Assembly: GCF_046546515.1 (NCBI RefSeq) | Contig: NZ_JBKHKJ010000003.1 | Span: 1 to 64,000 of the forward strand | DNA: 64,000 nucleotides | DNA from: Parasediminibacterium sp046546515 | GTDB lineage: Bacteria; Bacteroidota; Bacteroidia; Chitinophagales; Chitinophagaceae | Direction of reading: 5' to 3' | In this document: positions 43,431-53,023 of the stretch, piece after piece | Layout: the number at the start of each line of letters is the position of its first letter | Position numbering within the stretch: position 1 is the first letter of the stretch | Translations under genes and position numbers: made by a program | The notes under the pieces: model-generated | What the model was told of the DNA's origin: nothing | The model's database searches: none | The model's input: only the letters and a program-made list of their open reading frames with translations

Positions 43431-45782
43431 TTACTTTACCATGGTTTTAAGCATCTCCTGCATATTCTCCCAGCCTGCTTCATGGTCTTTTGCATCTTTG
43501 CTACTAACAATAACAATTGACTGCCCGGCAGGCAATAGGTAGCTTTTAGGGATAGCAAGCAAAGGGCTGGCATTGGGTGCAGTAGAAAGATGAATGCTTG
43601 AGGGAATACCTTTAATAATTATCCCACCAAAATTTAAGGTTGCATCGGTAGTTGACCCATTAAAGAAGATGGTGTATTGCTTTGCGTTCAAGTAAACCTG
43701 AAAAGCAATAACCCCATCCTTACTAGGCAATTGTTTTACAATTGCCTCCCCCTTTGCCCAGGTTGTTTTTATCTCGGCTATAAAATGATAATTGGTAGAT
43801 AGCGGATAATGATGCTCCACATTTTCCCCTTCACCCGCTTCATCCTGCATCAGTATTTCTGTAATAGGGGCTTTTGGCAACCTAAAAGGCACTTCTGCCG
43901 CCTTTAGACTTTTGTAGTTGTGGTCATGGATTTTCACAATCAAATCGCCATAAGCATATTCATTGTTGCCTAATTCCTTGATTTTCTTGGGTGTTTCCGC
44001 CAAGGCCGTGCCACCAAAAACTAGGCTAATTACGCCATCTATGCCATAAGCTGCAGCTTGGTCTTTCAATGGTTCGATACCTAACAATCCAATCACCCTG
44101 TCTGGTAGCCCTAGCCAAAGTTGCATTCCCTTCCAATCTACCACTGGCCCTTTTGTTGAGCTTCCATATTGGTGCAACTGATATGACCCTGCAACAGCAC
44201 TAAAATCCTTGCCCATCACCACTGAGCTTTTCAGTTTGGAAGTAAGCCAAGCATAAGCAGTTTTGTTTATGCTGCCGTCTTTGCTAACCACATCTTTTTT
44301 TGTACGAATGCGGGAGTAAACACTCATCAAGGATGAAGATAATTTGAACTTGTTATCTGTAGCTTGCAAACCCATGATGGTGGCAATGCCAGGCTCATTA
44401 TCGGGTATATCCCTTACGGTGGCTGCATAGTTGAATTGCCCATACCATGCCCTTGGCCCACAAATATTCCTATCTATTACCGTATAGTTTTCTGGCAGTG
44501 GCACTGGCTTTATATCGTTCCTGTACCAGCCAATATTGGGACGTGCGTCAGGCCAGTTCTTTAAGTCTGGCTTATCATTTTCACCACCCAAATCCAATAT
44601 CCAGCGCAAGTATGGATTTCCAGTAATGCTTGCAACAGGCTCCCCGCCACATGGGCGGGCATTATTGGCATTCCAAGTCCCTTTCCAAGAAGGCACTGTC
44701 CAAAATTCGCCTAAACGGCCACTAGAAACTGGTCCATACCATTCCGTTCGCCTGAGTAATTCGAAGCATTTTTCATCACCAGTTACTTCATAATAACGGG
44801 ACAAATAAGACACATCTGCATCATGGTAAGCATGCGATTCATTTTGATGATCCTTATAAGCAACTGCCCCATCGGCATATATATTCTTTGCCTGCACTTC
44901 CATTAAAAACTTCGATTTGGCAAGCAAAGTATCATCATGCAGGAACAAACCAAAATTCAGCAGCTCGTAAGACAATGCAATATCTATATTGGCATAATCG
45001 CCCTGCCTGTCCTTGGCTTTGCCATACATAACCCTTGCCCCTATTTTCATCCCCTCCTTTAATTTCTCTTGTTGGCTTGGCAATAAAAGATTGGGGAACA
45101 ATTCGGCAAACTCACGCAAAGCACAGCTTGCAGGGGCAATGGCAAAGTCATCGAATATCTGTTGCCCTGCTTTTACTTCCTTCCCATTAAGCAACCCATC
45201 CACATAAGCTAAGTACCTACGCAAAAAACGCTTGAAAAGTTCAGGATCGCCACCCATTGGGCTGGCGGGGTTAACTAACAGCCAAAGCATGGCTTGCAAC
45301 CTAACTGCAGTAGCACGGGAACCATATGCCCCCCCGTTTTCCTTAAATATTTGGCTTGTAGGCGTTATTTTCCCCCATACAATATCTTCTTTTTTTAGTT
45401 CATCTTTTGCTCCTGCAACCAGCCTTTCAATATAGGGGTTGCCATCTTTTACCTTCGGCATCTTCAATGCGCTTATCAGGGAAACATCATTGGCTTTTGC
45501 CACAAATAAAGAAGGTGGTTTATTAATATTAGCCGCAATATCCGCCAAGACCACCGAAGCCTCCTCAGGCAAATTAGCAGACATGTCATTCTCCGCCTGT
45601 TCTATTGCCATTTCAAAAACTACTTTCTTCCATTTTTCAGGCTGGCTGCCTTGCGGCAAAGCACCTACTTTGTTTTTTAACAAAACAAGGCTGTCGCCAA
45701 CTGTTGGCTTTGTTTGTACTTGGCCAAACGTTTGTAAGGAAGCCAATAATCCTATTAAGTAAAGAAGCTTTTTATATTTCAT
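43431..45782 (-). CDS. secreted (alpha/alpha)-toroid protein, probable polysaccharide lyase
   Basis: A 783-residue protein starting at the ATG at 45782 (MKYKKLLYLIGLLASLQTFGQ), which gives a clean signal peptide. An upstream ATG at 45812 adds ten polar residues and is less likely. The first half is helical with alginate-lyase/toroid-like features (NESHAYHDADVSYLSRYYEVTG, ARPCGG), and the second half is beta-rich, as in toroid-plus-sandwich lyases of the PL8/PL15/PL38 style. I cannot name the family. It sits between GH95 and acetylesterase genes in the operon run, supporting a role in cutting the main chain. The 21-bp array B lies 95 bases upstream. Confidence 0.65.
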   Translation of the reverse strand: MKYKKLLYLIGLLASLQTFGQVQTKPTVGDSLVLLKNKVGALPQGSQPEKWKKVVFEMAIEQAENDMSANLPEEASVVLADIAANINKPPSLFVAKANDVSLISALKMPKVKDGNPYIERLVAGAKDELKKEDIVWGKITPTSQIFKENGGAYGSRATAVRLQAMLWLLVNPASPMGGDPELFKRFLRRYLAYVDGLLNGKEVKAGQQIFDDFAIAPASCALREFAELFPNLLLPSQQEKLKEGMKIGARVMYGKAKDRQGDYANIDIALSYELLNFGLFLHDDTLLAKSKFLMEVQAKNIYADGAVAYKDHQNESHAYHDADVSYLSRYYEVTGDEKCFELLRRTEWYGPVSSGRLGEFWTVPSWKGTWNANNARPCGGEPVASITGNPYLRWILDLGGENDKPDLKNWPDARPNIGWYRNDIKPVPLPENYTVIDRNICGPRAWYGQFNYAATVRDIPDNEPGIATIMGLQATDNKFKLSSSLMSVYSRIRTKKDVVSKDGSINKTAYAWLTSKLKSSVVMGKDFSAVAGSYQLHQYGSSTKGPVVDWKGMQLWLGLPDRVIGLLGIEPLKDQAAAYGIDGVISLVFGGTALAETPKKIKELGNNEYAYGDLIVKIHDHNYKSLKAAEVPFRLPKAPITEILMQDEAGEGENVEHHYPLSTNYHFIAEIKTTWAKGEAIVKQLPSKDGVIAFQVYLNAKQYTIFFNGSTTDATLNFGGIIIKGIPSSIHLSTAPNASPLLAIPKSYLLPAGQSIVIVSSKDAKDHEAGWENMQEMLKTMVK

Positions 45783-45878
45783 AATCAATTTATTTATGTT
45801 TTTAGCTGCCAATGCACCAAGGCAAGAAGTTGAACTAAGACCAGTTGAACCCTTCTTGGAGTTCTGAATTGTAACGTT

Positions 45879-46122
45879 CCTGCAAGTTTAGGGGGTAAAC
45901 CCTGCAAGTTACGGGGTATCCCTACGAGTTATAGGGGCATCCCTAAGAGTTATAGGGGCATCCCTAAGAGTTATGGGGGCATCCCTAAGAGTTATGGGGG
46001 CATCCCTAAGAGTTATGGGGGTATCCCTAAGAGTTATAGGGGCATCCCTAAGAGCTATAGGGGCACCCCTAAGAGTTATAGGGGCATCCCTAAGAGTTAT
46101 AGGGGCATCCCTGCAAACTCGT
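45879..46122. repeat. 21-bp tandem array B (11 units)
   Basis: Units begin at 45879, 45901, 45921, 45942, 45963, 45984, 46005, 46026, 46047, 46068, 46089 and a partial at 46110; from 45921 the step is exactly 21 bases. The consensus is CCTAAGAGTTATAGGGGCAT plus one base. Each unit contains TAGGG-GCAT-CCCTA across its junction, a 5-bp dyad. The frames contain TAA and TAG in every unit, so the array is non-coding. The first two units read CCTGCAAGTTT..., as in array C. Confidence 0.95.
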
Positions 46123-46226
46123 AATTCAAAGACCTAGGGTATATCTATTAAACAAAAACCCTCAAAGCAAAAACACTTGGCATAAGAATAAAAGGAAGCG
46201 CAAAACCTCCTATTTATTACTTACTA

Positions 46227-47765
46227 CTACTTCACTGGCAACTCCCAATTATCTGTCCTGAAAACAGCGGCGGGCAAGCCAGCCTTGTTCCAAAAGTTCA
46301 AATCGGGTGTAGGATGATCTGCCCAACCATACCTTACTGACTTAGGGTTTGCCACATTAGGGCTTGTAACCACTACTTTATCCCCTTCTATCACGGCATT
46401 ACCTACATAAAATTTCTTATCCTCCCCTGCTATGGAGAAGCCGCAAAGTGCAGTGTCTTTGGCTACCAAACCTCCGCCAATATGGGTAAAACTAAGTATG
46501 GCTTTGCTGCCTTTAAACTCCACGCTTTTGTACAAAGGCCCGGAGTATTCTACCTTTTGGTTATACGCCATTGCCTTTGCTGCCAATACCAGCCTTGCAC
46601 CCAGGGGTTCTTTTCTTTTGTAATGTACATCTCCATCAGGTTCTACCAAATCTGTGGTAACTAGTAATGCAGTATTTGGCTCGCTCAATGCGGAACGTTG
46701 CGCATCGCTAACAGTTGCAATGCCACTTGGCAAGTTGGGGTCTAAGGTTTTCTTCCTGTTGGGGCAAAGCTGCACGATGAAAAAAGGTATATTGCCTTGC
46801 CCCCACTCGCTACGCCACTCTTTTATCAAGGCAGGCAACAATTGGTAATAAGTGTTTGCCCTACCCACATAGCTATTGTTTTCCCCTTGGTACCATACCA
46901 TGCCTTTGATGGCGAAAGGGATTAGCGGGGCAATCATCCCATTGTATAATACATTGGGGCCTCGGTAATCGCCCACCATGCCAGCAGGCACTGGTGGGTA
47001 TGGCAAATGCTGTTGCTTGGCAGCTTCTTTATCTGCAATGTATTTATCTACAATAGGTTTCATCTTTTCTTTTCTTCGCTCGTATTCGGCACGGGCAATT
47101 GAGGGATTGTTATTGGCATCTTTTGGCAACCCTATATCCACCAAAGTCTTTTCACTAATCCAAGCTTCAATGGGCGTTCCGCCAAAAGATGAATTGATTA
47201 TGCCCACTGGCACGCCCAATTCTTTTTGCAACTTACTTCCATACCAATAGGCCGTAGCAGAAAATGTTTTGGTGGTTAAGGGGCTAGATGCCACCCATTT
47301 GCAAGGCACTTCGGTTTGGGGAGTGTCTTTAGAATTGTGGGGAATGGTCACCAAACGGAGCATGTCGTTCGCAGAATTGGCAATTGCTTCTTTGCCAGCA
47401 GTGTCATAACTCAATGAACGTTCCATATTGCTTTGCCCTGTACACAACCAAACTTCGCCTACTAAAATATTTTTAATAGTAATGGTGTTCGTTCCTTTTA
47501 TGGTTAATGTGAAAGGGCCACCAGCTTTTAATGGCTTTAAACTCACTTTCCATTTGCCATCCATTGCGGTAGTTGTTAGCTTTTGGCCTTCAAATTCCAC
47601 AACTACGTTCTCGCCTTCTGAAGCTGTTCCCCAAACAGGCACGTTGGTTTCTCGCTGCAACACCATGTTGTCGCTGAACAGGCTGGCAGGTTTCACTTGT
47701 GCCTTGGCATTTGTACCTACAACTGCCAGTACTAGCCCTAAAATTAATTTATTCATATACTTCAC
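46227..47765 (-). CDS. sialate O-acetylesterase-type SGNH hydrolase
   Basis: A 512-residue secreted carbohydrate esterase (signal peptide to about residue 22). The SGNH blocks are clear: Ser112 in WLCTGQSNME, and WYQGENN with the block III Asn/Glu near 294-297. A C-terminal Asp379-x-His381 replaces the usual DxxH spacing. Related enzymes remove acetyl groups from 9-O-acetyl sialic acid, but in Bacteroidota CAZyme loci they deacetylate many glycans such as xylan, pectin or exopolysaccharide. An N-terminal beta-sandwich (residues 25-100) precedes the catalytic domain. The paralogue at 51687 is shorter. Actual substrate is unknown; removal of acetyl groups before exo-enzyme action is inferred from context. 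Confidence 0.88.
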   Translation of the reverse strand: MKYMNKLILGLVLAVVGTNAKAQVKPASLFSDNMVLQRETNVPVWGTASEGENVVVEFEGQKLTTTAMDGKWKVSLKPLKAGGPFTLTIKGTNTITIKNILVGEVWLCTGQSNMERSLSYDTAGKEAIANSANDMLRLVTIPHNSKDTPQTEVPCKWVASSPLTTKTFSATAYWYGSKLQKELGVPVGIINSSFGGTPIEAWISEKTLVDIGLPKDANNNPSIARAEYERRKEKMKPIVDKYIADKEAAKQQHLPYPPVPAGMVGDYRGPNVLYNGMIAPLIPFAIKGMVWYQGENNSYVGRANTYYQLLPALIKEWRSEWGQGNIPFFIVQLCPNRKKTLDPNLPSGIATVSDAQRSALSEPNTALLVTTDLVEPDGDVHYKRKEPLGARLVLAAKAMAYNQKVEYSGPLYKSVEFKGSKAILSFTHIGGGLVAKDTALCGFSIAGEDKKFYVGNAVIEGDKVVVTSPNVANPKSVRYGWADHPTPDLNFWNKAGLPAAVFRTDNWELPVK

Positions 47766-47802
47766 TTTTTATTAAAAACATTTTTTAGAGACCTCACCCC
47801 AA

Positions 47803-47823
47803 CCCCTCTCCAAAGGAGAGGGG
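47803..47823. repeat. CCCCTCTCC hairpin, common intergenic repeat
   Basis: CCCCTCTCC and GGAGAGGGG form a perfect 9-bp stem with loop AAA, preceded by ACCTCACCCCAA. This is the type of boilerplate palindrome scattered in Bacteroidota intergenic DNA. A second weak inverted repeat (ACCTCTG and CAGAGGT) spans about 47836-47882. Confidence 0.6.
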
Positions 47824-47900
47824 CAAGAATAGAACCTCTGAGATTTTTACTAAGACAACTATGTCTCGTTACTTACCAGAGGTCATTTCATTTACCTACA

Positions 47901-49571
47901 TTATAAATCATAAACCAAAGCTTTCATCCTAAAAATGGCTGGGGCAGTTGGCAATGGCGGGTTAATGGTAGGATTTGATTTTATCCTGTAAACAGGGGTC
48001 TTTTTGCTCCATAACAAACCCGCCTCATCACCATTCATTAAAGTATTTTTTTTCCATTTCCCTTCACTAAAATTGCCTTCCCACACATCCCTAAGCCATA
48101 CTTCTTTGGCGGGGTTGATTGATTTTGCACTTACGTAAATATTCTTCCCCGCCACAATACATTCATTCTCGCCTGTTTGTATCACTATCCCGTAGGTTGT
48201 TGGGTATTTTCCATTGGCGTACAAATCTTCGTTCCTTTTTGTATAAGGCCTTGTCAGGTGAACATTCAACAACACATCATTCCCTAATGCAATAAAACCG
48301 CCAATTGTATCGTTTTCATTCCTGTAAAACCCTTTCATTTTTCCTGAACCTTGGTATTGCAAGATGAATGGTGCCATCTGTTGCAACATCCCATACTCCA
48401 GTTTCATAGAATCTGTTTGATCATCTATGCCAAATGGCGAGAAACAAATTGCATTTAGGTTAGCAAAGGCGTATGTGGCTCTGCCAGCAATAGCTTTGGT
48501 TTCAGGAATAAACAATGGGTTGTCGTTCCGATGAAAAAAGCCCGCTTGCAAGTCAAAGTCGTCCCCATAAATATCAGGTGAGATAATGTCTATTGCAGGG
48601 GCGGCAGCTTTCCAAATATCTGCCACCATTATTATGGGGCCACCGCTTGGGTAGGTGCCAGGCTTTGTATAATTTGGCCTTGCTTCGGGTTTAGGGGTTG
48701 CTGGCATCCAACAGTTTATATAAGTGGGCAAAGCATAGATTTTTTTGCCAGCTAGCGCAATTTCATTTACAAAAACCCCATAGTGCCAAGCCATGAAAAA
48801 CAAATCAGTAAAATCTGTTTTGCCAAAAACTTCTGCCCAACTGCCCTTGGTTTTTGAGCCATTTTCTTTCCAAGCTGCTTTTAATTCTACCTCTATTGTT
48901 GGCTCATTTTTAATTAAGTATTGCAAAAGCGACTGTGGCACTTCTTTGGAAAAAGCTTCGTTTGCTGGAGGGCTAAAGTCGCGGGTTTGGGCAAAAACCC
49001 CCACTTCATTTTCTACCTGCATTGCCAATACTGTGTTTTCTATTGCATCTACTTTTGCAATATGTTTCATTACTTCAACGTATGCTTTTTTGTCTGCTTC
49101 TAAAGTAGCATTGCAAAAGGCAGATAAGGTTTGCGTGTTTTTACCATCGGCATTTTTTACCCGCCAGTATTGTTCAGTGTTTTGCATCAACCACATTGGT
49201 GCATAAGGCGAAATCCCATTTTTCCAAGTGGCAAGCCAAAGGAAAACTATTTTTAAATTGTTCCTGCGAGCCAAAGACAATGTTTGGTCAATGCTTGAAA
49301 AATCGAATTGATTTTCTTTAGGCTCAATCAATTCCCAAGATATAGGAACAAAAACAGTGTTTAAGTTGGCACTACTTAAAGTTTTCATTGTGCTTTCCAT
49401 ATATGCCCTGTTGCTGGCAGATGAGTTATATAGCTCACCTGCAAGCATAAGAAAGGGCTTGCCTTTCACTACCATTTGTGTAACCCCATACTTATTCTTT
49501 TGCAAATGCGGCAGTTGTGCATAGCCACAGCAAAAGAAGAAAGCAAGAAACGTTACCAATATATTTTTCAT
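47901..49571 (-). CDS. GH35 beta-galactosidase-like glycosidase with DUF5597-type C-terminus
   Basis: A 556-residue secreted protein when started at the ATG at 49571 (MKNILVTFLAFFFCCGYAQ), which restores a proper signal peptide; the longer frame from 49595 adds MLNNPWLR before it. The TIM barrel covers about residues 20-420 with E188 in QVENEVG as acid/base and E357 in FIPETKA as nucleophile, as in clan GH-A. A beta-domain follows to the end, matching the DUF5597 arrangement of GH35-like proteins. Predicted to remove beta-linked galactose. It begins 30 bases after the GH42 stop, so the two are likely co-transcribed. Confidence 0.85.
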   Translation of the reverse strand: MKNILVTFLAFFFCCGYAQLPHLQKNKYGVTQMVVKGKPFLMLAGELYNSSASNRAYMESTMKTLSSANLNTVFVPISWELIEPKENQFDFSSIDQTLSLARRNNLKIVFLWLATWKNGISPYAPMWLMQNTEQYWRVKNADGKNTQTLSAFCNATLEADKKAYVEVMKHIAKVDAIENTVLAMQVENEVGVFAQTRDFSPPANEAFSKEVPQSLLQYLIKNEPTIEVELKAAWKENGSKTKGSWAEVFGKTDFTDLFFMAWHYGVFVNEIALAGKKIYALPTYINCWMPATPKPEARPNYTKPGTYPSGGPIIMVADIWKAAAPAIDIISPDIYGDDFDLQAGFFHRNDNPLFIPETKAIAGRATYAFANLNAICFSPFGIDDQTDSMKLEYGMLQQMAPFILQYQGSGKMKGFYRNENDTIGGFIALGNDVLLNVHLTRPYTKRNEDLYANGKYPTTYGIVIQTGENECIVAGKNIYVSAKSINPAKEVWLRDVWEGNFSEGKWKKNTLMNGDEAGLLWSKKTPVYRIKSNPTINPPLPTAPAIFRMKALVYDL

Positions 49572-49601
49572 ACGCAACCACGGGTTGTTTAGCATTTAAT
49601 T

Positions 49602-51674
49602 TTATTCTTTTTCCAAAACAAGCACATCCATTGCTTTTACAGTTACTGCTTTTGCCGTTTTGTTGGTGAATATATCTTTCATAGGTGTCGACAGCTCTAT
49701 TGGCTGGTCTTCCTGAGAAAAATTTATGGCATACATATAGCTTTTTTTGTCTTTAAGCTCGGTAATGTCCACTAGCTTATTAGCACACTTAGCCAAAGGG
49801 GAAATATGTGCGTTTGCGATAAAATCATGAACAAGTTCATTAATCATACTGTCAGAAGGCACAGTGCCTATATAGTAAACTGCACCTTTACCTACCCTGT
49901 TTTTTACTACGGCTGGTTTGCCTTTTAGAAAACGGCTTTGATAAGTAGCCAAAACTTCAGCAGAAAGTGGTTTAAAATGGTCATACCATAAAGAGCCAGT
50001 ATATCCCTGGTTAATGGAGTGGCTTGGAAAATCAATAGCCGTATTTTCTTGCTTTATCAATGCAAACTGCTCTTCCATTTCTATACCAGCCAATGATTCA
50101 ATCCCTTTGTTCAGTAACCTGCCAAAAGATTTCATGGATGGATTCCTCAGGCCTGTCATGCAGGTTATCACTATGGTACTCCCGTTTTCTGCTGCCTTTT
50201 TCAATTGGGCACATAGTTCTGGAGTAACCAGTATTTGTGCAGGCACAAGCACCAAGGGATAAGCACTTAGGTTGTCTGTTGGTGATACTATGTCTGTTGT
50301 AATTCCCTGCTCACGCAAAGCCCTGTAATAAGCATAGATGTGGCGCATATACCTGAAATCTGAGCTTACTCTGCCATCCTCAAAAGCCCAATCGCATTTA
50401 AAATCCCTCAGTACAGCCGCTTTTGCAACAGGGAAGGCATTACCAAGTAGTGCTTTTATCTTAGAAAGCTCGGATGAGGTTTGCTTTACTTCTTCATACC
50501 TTCTCCTAGGGATATTATCTGCGTCTAGCACGCCGTTCATCATTTGCTCGTGGGCATATTCAAATGTCCGGTATGGGAAAAACAAGATGCTTTCTGCCCC
50601 GTGTGCAAGCCCTTGGTGACACCACAAACGAACCATGCCTGGCTCAATCATTTTCCTTTGTTTGCCAGCAGTCCTAGAGATTTGTTGTTCAGTAACCCAA
50701 AACGGCTTTTTGCTTGCCCCCCTTATTTGCGACAAAGCCATTGAAGCCATTGCTGGATGAAAATCGAAGTTATCTACCGGGGCATATTCATTCTCTAATG
50801 TCCAAGTGTAAGGGTAATTGTCAATAGATAAAAAATCGCAGTTGCGGGCAAGTTTATACATATCTAATTTGTAAATAAACCCACTTGAGCAAATATTGTG
50901 TGTAACCTTCAAACGAGGGGCGATCTTTTTAATGGCATTTCGCTGAAGGTTAAAATAATCGATGGTGCAGTCGCTATAAAATTCCTGATAATCTACAAAA
51001 CACCCTGGATTATCTCCTTTTCTAGGGAGGAATACTTGGTTAAAATCTGTTAAGTTCTCACTCCAAAAAGCCAAGCCCCATGTTTTATTAAGGGTTTCAA
51101 GAGTCTTGTATTTTTCTTTCAGCCAGCTTGCAAATTTTTGCCTACAGGTTTCGCAATAGCAATAGGGGTCTTCCGCCATTAATTCATTGTCAATCTGAAA
51201 GCCCTCTACATTGGGATTATTGGCAAAAGTTGTAGCCAATTGTTCGGATATTTTCAATGAATATTGCCTGTAAGATTCATTATTAAGGCAAGCGTGCCGC
51301 CTTTTTCCATAGGGTTTCCTTTGCCCGGTTTCGGTGACTTGCATTATGTCTGGGTATTGGTCAAACATCCATTTAGGGATGGCGGCTGTTGGCGTGCATA
51401 GCAACGATTTCATTTGGTACTTGCCCAAGGTATCCACTGTCTTCACCAGCCAATCCAATGTATAGGTATGGTTATCAGGCTGCATGTTAAACCAAGCAAA
51501 ATCTCCCATCCTCACTATGTTTAGTCCTCCCGCCTTCATCAATTGTGCATCTCTAGAAACGTTTTCTATTGGAAAATGCTCTGGATAATAATCTGCCCCC
51601 AATTGGAAAGATTGCCCAAAACAAAATGAAGCAATGTGGAAGAACACAATAAATATGGTTGTAAATTTTTGCAA
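49602..51674 (-). CDS. GH42 beta-galactosidase
   Basis: A 690-residue secreted retaining beta-galactosidase (signal peptide to about residue 20). GH42 features are complete: LGADYYPEHFP at the barrel start, acid/base E164 in QIDNELMAED and nucleophile E329 in FWVTEQQ. Four cysteines (C129, C172, C174, C177) match the zinc site of GH42 enzymes. A beta-galactosidase trimerisation domain (about 410-610) and a small C-terminal beta-domain follow. Export is unusual for GH42, which is mostly cytoplasmic, but common in Bacteroidota glycan loci. It lies 12 bases from the acetylesterase gene upstream. Confidence 0.92.
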   Translation of the reverse strand: MQKFTTIFIVFFHIASFCFGQSFQLGADYYPEHFPIENVSRDAQLMKAGGLNIVRMGDFAWFNMQPDNHTYTLDWLVKTVDTLGKYQMKSLLCTPTAAIPKWMFDQYPDIMQVTETGQRKPYGKRRHACLNNESYRQYSLKISEQLATTFANNPNVEGFQIDNELMAEDPYCYCETCRQKFASWLKEKYKTLETLNKTWGLAFWSENLTDFNQVFLPRKGDNPGCFVDYQEFYSDCTIDYFNLQRNAIKKIAPRLKVTHNICSSGFIYKLDMYKLARNCDFLSIDNYPYTWTLENEYAPVDNFDFHPAMASMALSQIRGASKKPFWVTEQQISRTAGKQRKMIEPGMVRLWCHQGLAHGAESILFFPYRTFEYAHEQMMNGVLDADNIPRRRYEEVKQTSSELSKIKALLGNAFPVAKAAVLRDFKCDWAFEDGRVSSDFRYMRHIYAYYRALREQGITTDIVSPTDNLSAYPLVLVPAQILVTPELCAQLKKAAENGSTIVITCMTGLRNPSMKSFGRLLNKGIESLAGIEMEEQFALIKQENTAIDFPSHSINQGYTGSLWYDHFKPLSAEVLATYQSRFLKGKPAVVKNRVGKGAVYYIGTVPSDSMINELVHDFIANAHISPLAKCANKLVDITELKDKKSYMYAINFSQEDQPIELSTPMKDIFTNKTAKAVTVKAMDVLVLEKE

Positions 51675-51686
51675 TATTTTCCTTTT

Positions 51687-52931
51687 TTAATTATTCAAAT
51701 TCTTCAATACCAAATCCGCCAACCTCTCCCCAATTTCCTTTTTGCGTATGGGGTGTATATCATCAAGTTCACCCAAATCGTCCGTGGGCACCATTGCTGT
51801 GTTTGGGATAGACAAAGCTGCTTTTTGAGCTTCCCAAAGCTTGGGCAATAAATCAGGTGTGGCATTTTTTACTGGCCAGTCTTTATAAGCGAACGGAGCT
51901 ATCTGCACATAATAAAAAGGGAAACTGCCCTCGCCCCATGCTTTTCGCCAACCACTTACCAATGCTTCCATCCGCTTTGCATAAAACATCCCATCCCCCA
52001 AGTTGGTTTCTCCTTGGTACCACAAAACCCCATGGATGCAGTAAGGGATTATTGGGGCAACCATGGCATTGTAAAGGCTGGAAGGGTTAGGATAGCTTAA
52101 TTTATGACCTGACTGAACTGGCAGTGGTGGCCTAGAAATCCATTGTTCAGAGGGAGGCACTACCGATAAAGTATCCATCACCTGAAATATTGCCTTTTCC
52201 CATTCTTCTTTTTGCAAATGCGTGGAAGTGCTATAAAGGCTGTCCCCAACCTCCAATGTCCGCCTTTCTTTTTCAAAATCATTGCTTTCTTTCAAAATGG
52301 ATGGCGGCGTCCAAGCTTGTATAGGCGACCCTCCCCAAGCTGCATTAATCAAACCCACAGGTACATTTAATTCTTTGTTTAGCTTTTTTGCAAAAAACCA
52401 CGCAACTGCTGAACCCCAATAAATGGTTGCCGAATCGGTACAAACCCGCCAAGCTACATTGGTTTCGGGCAAAGGCAATCCAGAACTATAGTGTGGTATT
52501 TGCAAAACCCTAATCGTTGGATGATTTACATCCTTCAATGCATCCTCATAGCCCTGCACCCCACGATACATTTTGTATTTGCCCACGCACATTTCCATGT
52601 TCGATTGCCCCGAGCAAAACCAAACTTCCCCAACCAACACATTGGTAATGGTTATCTTGTTCTTGCCTTCAATTTCCATTACCTGCGGTTGGTTATTGGC
52701 AGGCATCGGTTGCAGCCACAACATCCATTTGCCTTGCTTGGCAGTGGTTGAAACTTTCTGCTCCCCAAAAGTAAGCCTCACTTTTTCCCCTTCCTCCGCA
52801 GTACCCCAAACTGGCACTTTCGCATTGCGCTGCAGCACCATATTGTTGCTGAAAACATTATTGGGCTTCACATTGGCATTGGTATTTTTTACCAGCACCA
52901 ATAACAGCAAAACGCAAGCAAGCTTCTTCAT
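51687..52931 (-). CDS. sialate O-acetylesterase-type SGNH hydrolase (short form)
   Basis: A 414-residue secreted SGNH esterase with a signal peptide to about residue 19. Catalytic Ser110 lies in WFCSGQSNME, the oxyanion block in WYQGETN, and the canonical DxxH as D390-D-I-H393. It shares the N-terminal sandwich with the 512-residue paralogue at 46227 but lacks that protein's C-terminal extension. The regular DDIHPIRK ending suggests it is the more typical acetylesterase of the two. It is placed between the GH95-like and GH42 genes in one operon-like run. Confidence 0.9.
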   Translation of the reverse strand: MKKLACVLLLLVLVKNTNANVKPNNVFSNNMVLQRNAKVPVWGTAEEGEKVRLTFGEQKVSTTAKQGKWMLWLQPMPANNQPQVMEIEGKNKITITNVLVGEVWFCSGQSNMEMCVGKYKMYRGVQGYEDALKDVNHPTIRVLQIPHYSSGLPLPETNVAWRVCTDSATIYWGSAVAWFFAKKLNKELNVPVGLINAAWGGSPIQAWTPPSILKESNDFEKERRTLEVGDSLYSTSTHLQKEEWEKAIFQVMDTLSVVPPSEQWISRPPLPVQSGHKLSYPNPSSLYNAMVAPIIPYCIHGVLWYQGETNLGDGMFYAKRMEALVSGWRKAWGEGSFPFYYVQIAPFAYKDWPVKNATPDLLPKLWEAQKAALSIPNTAMVPTDDLGELDDIHPIRKKEIGERLADLVLKNLNN

Positions 52932-53023
52932 ATTTGAAAATTAATACCTATTATTTAATTAGTTAAAACGAAGCAAGCAACAAATCCTTCGAATGATTTA
53001 TCAAAATTAAAATCATTAATTAC

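Noticed and set aside
45879..46122. Array B as a CRISPR array
   Set aside because: Units are 21 bp with no unique spacers between them and no cas genes nearby.
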